Source: Acinetobacter sp. ANC 3832
Lineage (GTDB): Bacteria; Pseudomonadota; Gammaproteobacteria; Pseudomonadales; Moraxellaceae
DNA length: 64,000 nucleotides
Direction of reading: 5' to 3'
Assembly (NCBI RefSeq): GCF_002135415.1
Contig: NZ_NEGJ01000004.1
Coordinates: 62,001-126,000, forward strand
In this document: piece after piece, positions 35,481-44,627 of the stretch
Layout: every line of letters begins with the position of its first letter
How positions within the stretch are numbered: the stretch's first letter is position 1
Translations under genes and position numbers: made by a program
Notes under the pieces: model-generated
What the model saw: the letters and a program-made list of their open reading frames with translations, nothing else
What the model was told of the DNA's origin: nothing
The model's database searches: none

Positions 35481-36095
35481 TTAATTGGGGCTTGCTGGTA
35501 CTGTTACCGTTTTTATACTTTTAACAAAGTCAGCATAGCTCTGAATATACGATCTAAATTCTTCTGAACTGGTCGTAAAATAAAACACCATATTTCCACT
35601 CATCACAACAGTTGCAGGTGCTTTACCATTACAAAAGCCACCACCAGAATGTACGGCATCATCTAGTATTTTGAATTTTGCAGTTGTTTCCTCAACTGTT
35701 GGAAATTCAAATGTCAGTAAAAGAAAATCTGGAAATTGTTTACCGCCCTCACCGACACCCACTTTACTTTTAGCTGTATAGGTACTAATGCCTTCGCCTT
35801 TGACATCAATAATGATATTGTTTTGACAATCATGCACCGACCAAGAATTACCGCTTTCTTTTTCAATAAATTCAAAATGATCTTTAATCAGTTGGGTCTG
35901 CAAGGCAACTAATGGCGCATCATTACCTGCTAAAGGTTGTGTACTAATCGTTTCATATTTTGTTTGTTCATTTGGCATATCACCAAATGTGAGTTCTTTT
36001 TTTTCTAATGGCTCATTTTTTTGATCCATTTTTTGAGGTTCTGAACATGCCAACAAACCCATCACCACACAAAGTAAAATAATGTTTTTGTTCAT
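35481..36095 (-). CDS. Hypothetical lipoprotein
   Basis: A 204-residue predicted lipoprotein: signal segment with lipobox LLAC (C17), then a Lys/Glu-rich linker (EPQKMDQKNEPLEKKELTF). I use the ATG at 36095, which has AAGGA upstream, in place of one six codons earlier. The globular part contains two Cys (HDCQNN and GGFCNG) that could form a disulfide, and a strand-rich end. I recognise no family. Confidence 0.65.
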   Translation of the reverse strand: MNKNIILLCVVMGLLACSEPQKMDQKNEPLEKKELTFGDMPNEQTKYETISTQPLAGNDAPLVALQTQLIKDHFEFIEKESGNSWSVHDCQNNIIIDVKGEGISTYTAKSKVGVGEGGKQFPDFLLLTFEFPTVEETTAKFKILDDAVHSGGGFCNGKAPATVVMSGNMVFYFTTSSEEFRSYIQSYADFVKSIKTVTVPASPN

Positions 36096-36147
36096 TCCTC
36101 TTATCCTTTTCATATTATTGGTCGTACCCCATAATCATCCTACACAT

Positions 36148-36177
36148 AAAAAACGGTACTCAAAAGTACCGTTTTAA
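36148..36177 (-). terminator. Rho-independent terminator after mscL
   Basis: Stem AAAACGGTACT / AGTACCGTTTT with a 4-base loop. It lies 24 bases after the mscL stop. Confidence 0.85.
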
Positions 36178-36198
36178 AATTTTTGCTTATTTATCTTA

Positions 36199-36627
36199 TT
36201 ATTGAGGGCGTCGCTTCAATTCATCACGAATTTCACGAAGTAAGGTAACATCTTCAGGTGTTGCAGCTGCTGCCACTTCTTCTGGTTTACGTAATTTATT
36301 AATCATTTTAACCATTAAGAAAACAACCCATGCCAAAATTAGGAAGTTTAAGAGGATTGTAATAAAGTTACCGTAAGTTAATACATTCACACCCGCTTTT
36401 TGCAAAGCATCTAAAGCAGTTAAATTATTTGGGTTTGCACCTAATACAATAAATTTCTGTGTAAAATCTACACCACCGCCCGTGATCACTGAAATCAACG
36501 GCATGATAATATCTTTAACTAATGAATCAATAATTTTACCGAAAGCACCACCGATGATCACACCGATTGCCATATCCATCATATTGCCTTTTACAGCAAA
36601 CTCGCGAAACTCTTGAATAATACTCAT
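36199..36627 (-). CDS. mscL: Large-conductance mechanosensitive channel
   Basis: A 142-residue MscL. It has the N-terminal amphipathic helix and TM1 with [24 protein letters not shown] split around the Gly-rich pore ([11 protein letters not shown]), a periplasmic loop of average length, TM2 ([20 protein letters not shown]), and the charged C-terminal helix ending [12 protein letters not shown]. It releases solutes during sudden osmotic down-shock. Its terminator makes it a single gene. Confidence 0.95.
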   Translation of the reverse strand: MSIIQEFREFAVKGNMMDMAIGVIIGGAFGKIIDSLVKDIIMPLISVITGGGVDFTQKFIVLGANPNNLTALDALQKAGVNVLTYGNFITILLNFLILAWVVFLMVKMINKLRKPEEVAAAATPEDVTLLREIRDELKRRPQ

Positions 36628-36747
36628 CTAAATCTCCAGAATTTTGTTTCTCTATTTTTGTGACTAAGTATACATTATTATTTACATACACATTTCCGCT
36701 TAATTTACTCGGTTTTAAAAATTTTCCAATATATTTTTGTAAATGAC

Positions 36748-36786
36748 AAAAAAACCGCAATCTTTATCAAGATTGCGGTTTTTTAA
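36748..36786 (-). terminator. Rho-independent terminator after typA
   Basis: Stem AAAACCGCAATCTT / AAGATTGCGGTTTT with a 4-base loop, TTTTTT on the + side and an A-run on the other. It lies 50 bases past the typA stop. Confidence 0.85.
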
Positions 36787-36834
36787 CAACTGGGTTTTAA
36801 CAAACATAGTCGTTAAAACCCACTCATTTAAAAA

Positions 36835-38670
36835 TTATTTACCACGGTTACGTTTACGTTCGTTTTCAGTCAACCAACGTTTACGGATACGAATTGACTT
36901 AGGTGTTACTTCAACTAATTCGTCATCTTCAACAAACTCAAGTGCTTGTTCAAGTGTGAAACGAATCGCTGGCGTTAATGTTAATGCTTCATCAGTACCT
37001 GATGCACGCATGTTGGTTAACTGCTTCGCTTTAGTCGGGTTAACAGTCATGTCGTCAGAACGTGAGTTCATACCAACAATCATACCTTCATAAACTTCTA
37101 ACTGTGGTTCAGCAAATAGACGACCACGGTCTTGTAATGTGAACAATGCAAACGCTAAGCAAGTACCGTTAACCATTGAAACAAGTACACCGTTTTGACG
37201 CTTCGCTACAGTACCCGCTTTCGCTTTACCGTAATGAGAGAAGCTTGAAGTCATAATACCAGTACCAGAAGTAATGGTTAAGAATTCAGAACGGAAACCG
37301 ATTAAGCCACGTGAAGGAACAGTTGCTTCAATACGGATACGGCCTTTGCCGTCAAGTTCCATATTGGTCATTTCGCCTTTACGGAAGCCCATTTGCTCCA
37401 TGATTGAACCTTGATGTTGTTCTTCAACGTCAAAAGTTACATTTTCAAATGGTTCTTGAGTTTCGCCATCAATTTCTTTCATGATTACTTCTGGACGAGA
37501 TACACCCATCTCGAAGCCTTCACGACGCATGTTCTCAATAAGAACAGACAAATGAAGCTCACCACGACCAGAAACTTTGAAACGATCTGGAGAATCAGTA
37601 TCTTCAACACGTAATGCTACGTTGTGAATTAATTCGCGGTCTAAACGCTCACGAATGTTACGTGATGTTACAAATTTACCTTCACGACCAGCAAATGGAG
37701 AGTTATTTACTTGGAATGTCATCGAAACTGTAGGTTCATCTACAGACAATGCTTCCATTGCTTCAACATTTTTAGGATCACAAATCGTATCAGAAATATG
37801 AAGCGCATCAAGACCAGTAATACATACGATATCACCAGCAGAAGCATCTTCAACGTCTACACGATCAAGACCATGGTAACCCATAATTTTTAAAATACGG
37901 CCGTTACGTGTTTTGCCATCTTTATCAATGACTGTTACTTGAGTATTTGTTTTTACTGAACCACGTTGGATACGGCCAATACCAATTACGCCTACGAAAC
38001 TATTATAGTCAAGAGAAGAAATTTGCATTTGGAATGGACCATCAACATCAACTGCTGGTGGTTCAACGATATCTACGATTGTTTCAAACAAAGGTGTCAT
38101 ATCTGGAGCAAGTTCGTCAACAGCACGACCCGCAATACCGTTTAAGCCTGAAGCATAAACAACTGGGAAGTCTAACTGTTCGTCAGTAGCGCCAAGATTA
38201 TCAAATAAATCAAATACTTGATCCATTACCCAATCAGGACGAGCGCCTGGACGGTCAACTTTGTTCAATACAACGATTGGCTTCAAACCACGTGCAAACG
38301 CTTTAGAAGTTACAAAGCGAGTTTGTGGCATTGGGCCATCTTGTGAGTCAACAAGTAGAAGTACACAGTCAACCATAGACATAACACGTTCAACTTCACC
38401 ACCGAAGTCAGCATGTCCTGGGGTGTCGACGATGTTAATACGATACTCAGTATCAGTACGTTTATCTAACCACTTAATTGCAGTGTTTTTTGCAAGGATG
38501 GTAATACCACGCTCAGACTCTAGCGCGTTAGAATCCATGACACGCTCGATCTCACCCGCGCGATCACCGAGAGCACCTGACTGTTGCAAAAGTTTGTCGA
38601 CCAAAGTCGTTTTACCATGATCGACGTGCGCAATAATGGCAATGTTACGGAGAGTTTTAATATCTGACAT
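36835..38670 (-). CDS. typA: Translational GTPase TypA/BipA
   Basis: A 611-residue ribosome-binding GTPase. It has AHVDHGKTTLVDKLL (P-loop), the G2 segment ERGITIL, DTPGHADF (G3) and NKVDRPGA (G4), followed by a beta-barrel domain and two alpha/beta domains. The C-terminal domain has GLIGFRSEFLTITSGTGIM, the BipA/EF-G-like block. It ends with a basic tail (RKRNRGK). The length is standard. It affects ribosome assembly and low-temperature growth in other bacteria. Confidence 0.95.
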   Translation of the reverse strand: MSDIKTLRNIAIIAHVDHGKTTLVDKLLQQSGALGDRAGEIERVMDSNALESERGITILAKNTAIKWLDKRTDTEYRINIVDTPGHADFGGEVERVMSMVDCVLLLVDSQDGPMPQTRFVTSKAFARGLKPIVVLNKVDRPGARPDWVMDQVFDLFDNLGATDEQLDFPVVYASGLNGIAGRAVDELAPDMTPLFETIVDIVEPPAVDVDGPFQMQISSLDYNSFVGVIGIGRIQRGSVKTNTQVTVIDKDGKTRNGRILKIMGYHGLDRVDVEDASAGDIVCITGLDALHISDTICDPKNVEAMEALSVDEPTVSMTFQVNNSPFAGREGKFVTSRNIRERLDRELIHNVALRVEDTDSPDRFKVSGRGELHLSVLIENMRREGFEMGVSRPEVIMKEIDGETQEPFENVTFDVEEQHQGSIMEQMGFRKGEMTNMELDGKGRIRIEATVPSRGLIGFRSEFLTITSGTGIMTSSFSHYGKAKAGTVAKRQNGVLVSMVNGTCLAFALFTLQDRGRLFAEPQLEVYEGMIVGMNSRSDDMTVNPTKAKQLTNMRASGTDEALTLTPAIRFTLEQALEFVEDDELVEVTPKSIRIRKRWLTENERKRNRGK

Positions 38671-38702
38671 GTAAATTCGATACGCTTTAAATTTGAGGGC
38701 AA

Positions 38703-38751
38703 ATTATACAGAAAAATACTAACTTTTAGTAGTGACAGTTTATTGACAGTT
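38703..38751 (-). promoter_or_regulatory. typA promoter with palindrome and direct repeat
   Basis: TATAAT on the minus strand (38703-38708) is followed upstream by palindrome TACTAA-AAG-TTAGTA (38717-38731) and by AACTGTCA twice, 11 bases apart (38733-38740 and 38744-38751). The arrangement suggests regulator binding, but I cannot name the regulator. Confidence 0.4.
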
Positions 38752-38843
38752 ACAACTTTTTTTACTGAATCGCCTGCTTTTTGTTTTGTAAAGTCCTGTA
38801 ACTCGATTAGAATAGCGCCAAATTGCTGCTGTACCTATCTCTC

Positions 38844-40214
38844 ATGTCTGATTTCAATACCTCTCCCGATCAAAAAGATCATAGCGACCTTGTCTACGGT
38901 TTGAACGATCGTCCTAAACCACTTATCGCTTTTTTTGCTGCTTTACAACATTTGCTCGCCATTATTGTCCCAATTGTCACACCAGGCTTACTGATTTGTT
39001 TAGCTTTAGGTGTATCAAAAGAAGACACCAATATGATTCTTTCGATGTCATTGGTGATCTCGGGTGTCGCAACTTTTTTACAATGTAAAAAAGTTGGACC
39101 GTTTGGTGCAGGTTTATTGATTGTTCAAGGAACCAGTTTTAACTTTATTGGTCCAATGATTGGTATTGGTTCTGCCATGGTTGCTTCAGGTGTGCCTGTT
39201 AACCAAGTGATGGCGGCTATTTTTGGTGTGGTGATTGCAGGCTCATTTATTGAAATGGGTGTATCTCGCATTTTACCTTGGGTTAAAAAGCTCATCACAC
39301 CTTTAGTAACGGGTATTGTGGTTCTGATGATTGGTTTAACCTTAATTAAAGAAGGTTTAATCAGTATGGGTGGCGGTTACCAAGCCATGGAAGCCAAAAC
39401 TTTTGCCAGTACAGACAATCTGATTATGTCGTGTACAGTACTTGCCATTATTATTTTACTTAACCGTGTTCGTATCGTTTGGGTGAAAAGTTCGGCTATT
39501 CTGATTGCTCTAGTAATTGGTTACATTCTTGCTGGCTTTATGGGATATCTCGATTTCTCAGGTTTGAAAGATGCACCACTGATTCAAATTCCAACGCCAA
39601 TGCATTTTGGTATCAGTTTTGATTGGGGTTTATTTATCCCAATGGCTTTTATTTACTTAGTTACTTCTTTAGAAGCAATTGGTGATGTCACAGCAACATC
39701 TAAAATTTCCAACCAACCTGTTGATGGTCCAGTCTGGATGGAACGCATTAAAGGTGGTGTATTAGTGAATGGTGCTAACTCTTTTTTAGCAGGTATTTTC
39801 AATACTTTCCCTAGTTCTGTTTTTGCACAAAATAATGGTGTGATTCAACTCACCGGTGTAGCGAGTCGCTATATTGGGATCTGGATTGCAGCGATGTTGG
39901 TCGTCTTAGGTCTGTTCCCTGCTGTTGCAGGTGTCATTCAAGCCGTACCTCAAGCTGTGCTTGGTGGTGCAGTTATGGTGATGTTTGGCGCAGTTGCAGC
40001 CTCTGGGATTAACATTTTATCGGGTATTCATTTAGATCGTCGTGCATTGCTGATTATTGCAATTTCACTTGCACTGGGTTTAGGTGTTGCTCAAGTTCCT
40101 CAAATTCTTGAACATTTACCTGAATTAGTCCGTAACATCTTTAGCTCTGGTGTTGCAACAGGTGGTATTTCAGCATTAATTTTAAATATTGTGTTACCTG
40201 CAACTAAAAAATAA
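38844..40214 (+). CDS. Nucleobase:cation symporter-2 (xanthine/uracil permease)
   Basis: A 456-residue permease with about 14 membrane segments. It has the NCS2 pattern: AALQHLLAIIVPIVTPGLLI in TM1 with the LQHxLA signature, then NTFPSSVFAQNNGVIQLTGV in TM8-TM10, the conserved Q-N-N-G motif, and SRYIGIW. The MSDFN start at 38844 is better than the upstream frame start. The nearest characterised relatives are XanP/XanQ and UacT, so the substrate is a purine, probably xanthine or uric acid. Confidence 0.8.
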   Translation: MSDFNTSPDQKDHSDLVYGLNDRPKPLIAFFAALQHLLAIIVPIVTPGLLICLALGVSKEDTNMILSMSLVISGVATFLQCKKVGPFGAGLLIVQGTSFNFIGPMIGIGSAMVASGVPVNQVMAAIFGVVIAGSFIEMGVSRILPWVKKLITPLVTGIVVLMIGLTLIKEGLISMGGGYQAMEAKTFASTDNLIMSCTVLAIIILLNRVRIVWVKSSAILIALVIGYILAGFMGYLDFSGLKDAPLIQIPTPMHFGISFDWGLFIPMAFIYLVTSLEAIGDVTATSKISNQPVDGPVWMERIKGGVLVNGANSFLAGIFNTFPSSVFAQNNGVIQLTGVASRYIGIWIAAMLVVLGLFPAVAGVIQAVPQAVLGGAVMVMFGAVAASGINILSGIHLDRRALLIIAISLALGLGVAQVPQILEHLPELVRNIFSSGVATGGISALILNIVLPATKK

Positions 40215-40229
40215 TGCACCAATTCTTTT

Positions 40230-40257
40230 ATAATGCCCAGCTTAGTCTGGGCATTAT
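40230..40257 (+). terminator. Hairpin after the nucleobase permease gene
   Basis: Perfect 11-bp stem with a 6-base loop (ATAATGCCCAG / CTGGGCATTAT). It lies between the permease stop and the rsmC start, with only a weak T-rich exit. Confidence 0.5.
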
Positions 40258-40286
40258 TGCTCTTAATTTTATGATGGGTGGTAAAT

Positions 40287-41318
40287 ATGGAACCAAGAAG
40301 TGAAGTGGTCATTCGACAACATGACTATCTTGCTGGACGTGTATTATTGATTAATGCACCGACAGATGACTTGCTTTCGAATTTAGCGCAAGACATCAAA
40401 CCTGCATTTTGGACATGGAACTATAATGAGTTTCTCTATTTCCAAAATCTACAAGCAGATGTGCATTTTGGTGTTGATGTTCCTGAAAATGACTTTGACC
40501 AAGCGGTCATTTTTGTACCGAAATCTAAAGAACTCCTCAATTATATTCTGCACAATGTTGTGAGTCGTTTACCTCAAGGTGCATCTATCTTTTTAGTTGG
40601 TGAAAAGAAAGCGGGCGTTGAGCGTGCAGCGAAGCAACTCCAACCCTTTGGAACTGCACTTAAATTAGACAGCGCACGACATTGTCAAATGTGGCAAATG
40701 ACAACTGAAGCTTCAATCACTGCGAAACCTTTGGTAAGTTGGGCGCAAGAATATACAGTAAGCACACCTAAAGGTGACTTAACCATTTGTTCCCTTCCAG
40801 GTGTATTTAGCCAAAACCATTTAGACAATGGAACCGCTGTTTTACTCCCATATTTACAGCAAGTAACTGCTGGTAAAATTGCAGATTTTGGTTGTGGTGC
40901 AGGTGTGATTAGTGCTTACCTTTCAAAACTTAATCCCCAAAATCGTATTTTTGCTTTAGATGTCGATGCTTTTGCTTTAGCATCCACTCAGATGACTTTT
41001 GAAAAAAATAATCTGCCGCTAGAACAACTCGAAATTAAAGCGGTCAAGGGAATTGAAGATGCACCATTATTTTTGCATGCTATCGTGAGTAATCCTCCTT
41101 TTCACCTAGGTATCCAGACAGATTACAATGCCAGTGAAACCTTATGTAAAACTGCGCGTCGTCATTTAAAATCGGGTGGTGAATTGTGGATTGTGGCGAA
41201 TCGCTTTTTGAATTACCCACAACTCATTGAACAAAATTTTGGTCGCTGTACGACTAAAGCAGATCAACAAGGCTTTAAAGTGCTCTTCGCCAATACACAG
41301 AAAAAATTAAAGGAATAA
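40287..41318 (+). CDS. rsmC: 16S rRNA guanine-N2 methyltransferase (G1207)
   Basis: A 343-residue two-domain methyltransferase. The C-terminal domain has the SAM motif [16 protein letters not shown], the acidic [11 protein letters not shown], and the active-site NPPFHLG (N-P-P-F, typical of N-methyltransferases of guanine). The N-terminal domain is the degenerate copy found in RsmC/RlmG. ATG 40287, with GGTGG 6 bases before, is preferred to the GTG at 40278. It modifies G1207 in the small ribosomal subunit. Confidence 0.85.
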   Translation: MEPRSEVVIRQHDYLAGRVLLINAPTDDLLSNLAQDIKPAFWTWNYNEFLYFQNLQADVHFGVDVPENDFDQAVIFVPKSKELLNYILHNVVSRLPQGASIFLVGEKKAGVERAAKQLQPFGTALKLDSARHCQMWQMTTEASITAKPLVSWAQEYTVSTPKGDLTICSLPGVFSQNHLDNGTAVLLPYLQQVTAGKIADFGCGAGVISAYLSKLNPQNRIFALDVDAFALASTQMTFEKNNLPLEQLEIKAVKGIEDAPLFLHAIVSNPPFHLGIQTDYNASETLCKTARRHLKSGGELWIVANRFLNYPQLIEQNFGRCTTKADQQGFKVLFANTQKKLKE

Positions 41319-41320
41319 CG

Positions 41321-42790
41321 ATGAGCGAAACAGGTCATCCGGAACTCAAGCGTAAGCTTGGAGCCCGACATTTAAATATGATTGCCATTGGTGGTTCTAT
41401 TGGTACAGGTCTGTTCCTTGCCTCAGGACAAACCATTGCAAGTGCTGGTCCAGGAGGGGCATTACTTGCTTATGTCCTCATTGGCATCATGATTTACTTC
41501 CTCATGACCAGTCTAGGCGAACTTGCTACACACAATCCAACCTCAGGCGCATTCTTCACTTACGGAAACAAATACGTAGAAGAAGGTTTCGGTTTCGCAT
41601 TGGGTTGGAACTATTGGTATAACTGGGCAATTACAGTTGCATTCGAACTGGTTGCTGTACAGTTTATTATGAAGTTTTGGTTTCCAGATATCCCCGGATT
41701 CTGGTGGAGTGCCATCTTCCTTGCGATTATTTTTGCCATTAATGCCTTAACTGTAAAAGGTTTTGGCGAAAGTGAGTTCTTATTTTCACTGGTCAAAGTT
41801 ATTGCAATCATCTTCTTTATTATCATTGGCTTATTCATGATTGGCAAAATCATGCTTGATCCAACTCAAAGTGTTTTAAAGAATTGGAAAATTGGTGAAG
41901 CACCATTTGTTGGCGGTTTCCAAGCGCTGATTGGTGTTGCCATGATTGCCGGATTCTCATTCCAAGGAACTGAGATGGTCGGCGTTGCCGCAGGGGAATC
42001 AAAAGATCCGAAGAAGACGATTCCACTTGCGATTAAACAAATTTTTTGGCGTATTTTGTTGTTCTATGTGTTGTGTATCTTCATCATCGGAACATTAGTG
42101 GCTTATACAGACCCGAATTTAGCATTAGCAGCAGTTGGTGACGGGAATATCATGCTCTCTCCTTTCACGCTTTTGTATGAAAAAGCAGGTTTGGCATTTG
42201 CTGCAGGCTTGATGAATGCTGTGATTCTGACTGCAATTTTGTCTGCGGGTAACTCAGGCATGTATTCTTCTACACGTATGCTGTTTGGTATGGCGCGTGA
42301 AGGACGTGCACCAAAATGGTTTGCCATATTAGATCCACGCGGTGTGCCGATGCATGCGCTGTATGCAACGACAGCTGTAGCTGCACTTTGTTTCTTAACC
42401 ACCTTTATTGGCGAACAGCAAGTTTTTAGCTGGTTACTGAATATGTCTGGGATGTGTGGTTTCATCGTTTGGCTTGGTATTGCTATTTCACACTATCGCT
42501 TCCGTAAGGGTTATGTTGCACAAGGCTATAAAGTCGAAGACCTCGCTTATAAAGCTAAATTTTTCCCATTTGCCCCTTGGTTTGCTTTCATTTTGTGTTC
42601 GATTATTATTTTAGGACAGAATTACCAAGCATTAACAGGTGGAAAAATTGATTGGCTCGGCTTACTTTCGACCTATATCAGCATCCCACTTTTCCTCATT
42701 ATTTGGTTAGGTTATAAGTGGAAATATAAAACTAAACTCATTGCTTATAAAGACATGGATGTACAACCCGTTAACGTTGATAAAGAATAA
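41321..42790 (+). CDS. Amino-acid permease (APC/AAT family)
   Basis: A 489-residue permease of twelve helices. The hallmark opening is KRKLGARHLNMIAIGGSIGT, then the central FSFQGTEMVGVAAGESKDP region and the GMAREGRAPKWFAI loop. It is closest in style to the basic amino-acid permease group (LysP), but the substrate is not certain. It follows rsmC by 2 bases and may be co-transcribed. A terminator comes 23 bases after the stop. Confidence 0.8.
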   Translation: MSETGHPELKRKLGARHLNMIAIGGSIGTGLFLASGQTIASAGPGGALLAYVLIGIMIYFLMTSLGELATHNPTSGAFFTYGNKYVEEGFGFALGWNYWYNWAITVAFELVAVQFIMKFWFPDIPGFWWSAIFLAIIFAINALTVKGFGESEFLFSLVKVIAIIFFIIIGLFMIGKIMLDPTQSVLKNWKIGEAPFVGGFQALIGVAMIAGFSFQGTEMVGVAAGESKDPKKTIPLAIKQIFWRILLFYVLCIFIIGTLVAYTDPNLALAAVGDGNIMLSPFTLLYEKAGLAFAAGLMNAVILTAILSAGNSGMYSSTRMLFGMAREGRAPKWFAILDPRGVPMHALYATTAVAALCFLTTFIGEQQVFSWLLNMSGMCGFIVWLGIAISHYRFRKGYVAQGYKVEDLAYKAKFFPFAPWFAFILCSIIILGQNYQALTGGKIDWLGLLSTYISIPLFLIIWLGYKWKYKTKLIAYKDMDVQPVNVDKE

Positions 42791-42812
42791 TTTTACTTTT
42801 TCAATATAGATC

Positions 42813-42838
42813 AAGCAGCTTTCGGGCTGCTTTTTTTC
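42813..42838 (+). terminator. Rho-independent terminator
   Basis: AGCAGC / GCTGCT stem with a TTTCGG loop and TTTTTTT. It follows the amino-acid permease gene. Confidence 0.9.
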
Positions 42839-42893
42839 ATCTCACTTTTGAGTGATCATTCATGCTATTCCTTTACTAGGATTTTAAATTCAT

Positions 42894-42921
42894 TTGACAA
42901 TTAATTTTTTATTCCTACAAT
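42894..42921 (+). promoter_or_regulatory. Near-consensus sigma70 promoter of the rtcB leader
   Basis: TTGACA (42894-42899), 16-base spacer, TACAAT (42916-42921). Transcription should start near 42928, giving a leader of about 220 bases before the rtcB ATG. Confidence 0.7.
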
Positions 42922-42977
42922 AGCCTTTCAATTGGATCTGATCCAGTCCCCCCATTTTATTAATTAAGGAGTGCATC

Positions 42978-43007
42978 ATGCTGTTACTGGAGAAAAATTT
43001 AACTTAG
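42978..43007 (+). CDS. Leader peptide MLLLEKNLT
   Basis: Nine codons with a stop at 43005-43007. The ribosome binding site AAGGAG is six bases before the ATG, the strongest in this region. Three Leu follow the initiator. No other reading frame is nearby and the stop is six bases before a structured segment, so a translation-coupled attenuation role is plausible. Confidence 0.5.
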   Translation: MLLLEKNLT

Positions 43008-43012
43008 GTTTA

Positions 43013-43056
43013 GCAGATGTCAACTCACGGACTTTTGCTCAATCTGCAACTGTCCG
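43013..43056 (+). promoter_or_regulatory. Possible H-type pseudoknot in the rtcB leader
   Basis: GCAGAT (43013-43018) pairs with ATCTGC (43042-43047). The loop contains CGGAC (43028-43032), which can pair with GTCCG (43052-43056) just after the stem. The downstream ATTCGGAC (43113-43120) is also fully complementary to GTCCGAAT (43052-43059), so two alternative pairings compete. I recognise no known riboswitch. Confidence 0.5.
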
Positions 43057-43070
43057 AATGCACTTTCTAG

Positions 43071-43093
43071 CCTAGCATTCGCTAGGTTTTTTT
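43071..43093 (+). terminator. Terminator in the rtcB leader
   Basis: CCTAGC-ATTC-GCTAGG followed by seven T. It lies between the promoter and rtcB, so full expression needs read-through. Confidence 0.8.
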
Positions 43094-43150
43094 GTGCCTC
43101 ATTTTAGGCATTATTCGGACAACAACAAAAATTTGCTTAGAGAAAAAATC

Positions 43151-44356
43151 ATGGGCATACAAAAAATATTGAACGCTAAAGCAGAATATGGCGTTCCTGT
43201 GAAAATTTATACCACTGACGTGGATGAAGAAAGTCTAAATCAACTTTCAAAAATGGCTCAACTTCAATTTATTCACTCACATATTGCGGTTATGCCTGAT
43301 GTGCATGTGGGTAAAGGAGCAACCGTTGGCAGTGTCATTCCAACCAAAAATGCCATTATCCCTGCTGCAGTTGGCGTTGATATTGGCTGTGGTATGAATG
43401 CAATACGCTTAAGCTTAACAGCAACTCAATTGCCTGATCAATTGAGCGCTTTACGCAATGCAATTGAACGTAAAGTTCCTGTTGGCTTCGAAATGCATAA
43501 ACAGCTTAAAGCCAAAGCTTCCACATTAACGCCTTTAGAAAAAAGGCTGAAGCTAATTACAGACAAGCACCCTGCATTGAAACGTATGTTGCGAAATTTT
43601 GATATCACTTGGCAAAAACAGCTCGGTACATTGGGTGGAGGAAACCACTTTATAGAGCTTTGTCTTGATGAAAATCAAAATGTCTGGGTGATGCTACATT
43701 CTGGAAGTCGAGGTTTAGGCAATGTGATTGGCACATATTTTATTGAACGCGCTAAGAAAGAAGCTCAACATCGCTTTGGACATGTTCCCGATAAAGACTT
43801 GTCTTACTTTGCGGAAGGTTCAGAAAGCTTTAATGACTACTTTGAAGCTGTGGAATGGGCACAAGAATATGCTTATGAGAATAGACGTGAAATGATGCGT
43901 TTAATTTTGGAAGCGATTCGACCTCTATTACCTAGCTTTCAAATGACCAAAGAAGCGATTAACTGCCATCACAATTACGTGCAAAAAGAGTTCCATTTTG
44001 GTGAAGAGGTTTTTGTCACACGAAAAGGAGCAATTCGAGCAGGTCTTGATGAATACGGCATTATCCCAGGTTCAATGGGAGCACAATCATTCATTGTTAA
44101 GGGTAAGGGCAACCCTGATTCATTCTGCTCATGCTCACATGGTGCAGGACGGAAAATGAGCCGAAGTAAAGCAAAAAACTTGTTTGATCAACAGGATCTA
44201 ATTACTCAGACTCAAGGTGTTGAATGTCGGAAGGACAAAGGCGTGGTTGATGAAATTCCAAGTGCTTATAAAGATATTCACGAAGTTATGGCTAATCAAA
44301 CTGACCTGATTGAAGTTGTACATACTTTAAAACAAGTATTGTGTATCAAAGGCTAA
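43151..44356 (+). CDS. rtcB: RNA-splicing ligase RtcB
   Basis: A 401-residue RNA ligase that joins 2',3'-cyclic-phosphate (or 3'-phosphate) and 5'-OH RNA ends using GTP and Mn2+. Family blocks are MPDVHVGKGATVGSVI, GVDIGCGMNAIR (metal-binding Cys), GTLGGGNHFIEL, LHSGSRGLG, and SCSHGAGRKMSR containing the guanylylated His. I start at the ATG 43151 (MGIQKI), not the in-frame GTG at 43094, which overlaps the end of the leader terminator. No RtcA or archease is next to it. It may repair stress-cleaved tRNA or rRNA. Confidence 0.95.
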   Translation: MGIQKILNAKAEYGVPVKIYTTDVDEESLNQLSKMAQLQFIHSHIAVMPDVHVGKGATVGSVIPTKNAIIPAAVGVDIGCGMNAIRLSLTATQLPDQLSALRNAIERKVPVGFEMHKQLKAKASTLTPLEKRLKLITDKHPALKRMLRNFDITWQKQLGTLGGGNHFIELCLDENQNVWVMLHSGSRGLGNVIGTYFIERAKKEAQHRFGHVPDKDLSYFAEGSESFNDYFEAVEWAQEYAYENRREMMRLILEAIRPLLPSFQMTKEAINCHHNYVQKEFHFGEEVFVTRKGAIRAGLDEYGIIPGSMGAQSFIVKGKGNPDSFCSCSHGAGRKMSRSKAKNLFDQQDLITQTQGVECRKDKGVVDEIPSAYKDIHEVMANQTDLIEVVHTLKQVLCIKG

Positions 44357-44375
44357 TCAAGAAAGCTTTTTCTAT

Positions 44376-44442
44376 AAATTGGGTTCAATGATTTGCTCAT
44401 TGGACCCAATTTCATCTGAGTAAAATTGGTTTTACTCAGATG
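44376..44442 (+). repeat. Two abutting long hairpins after rtcB
   Basis: Hairpin 1 (44376-44412) has 16-bp arms with a 5-base loop and one G-U pair. Hairpin 2 (44413-44442) is a perfect 13-bp stem with a TTGG loop. There is no base between them and no U-tract. They start 20 bases after the rtcB stop. They could be an mRNA 3'-end structure or a separately used RNA. Confidence 0.65.
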
Positions 44443-44627
44443 AATCTTCGTCTTTCAAATCCTAAATACACATAAAAATAGTCAATTTTTATAAATTAGA
44501 CCTCTTAGAAAAAGCCTTTTTACGACAGATATATTGTAATTTTATCGAAAGATCGTTTCTATCTAACACTCTAAAATCACAATAACTTCATCTTCAAATG
44601 AAATTTATTATAATGATTGCACACCGA

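Noticed and set aside
42928..42978. Hammerhead or other self-cleaving ribozyme in the rtcB leader
   Set aside because: CTGATCC is present but not the CTGANGA core or a matching GAAA. No known ribozyme core could be drawn.
43008..43062. Possible tRNA-like fold upstream of rtcB
   Set aside because: The segment has a TCCGAAT stretch like a T-loop, but no acceptor stem, anticodon arm or CCA end fits.
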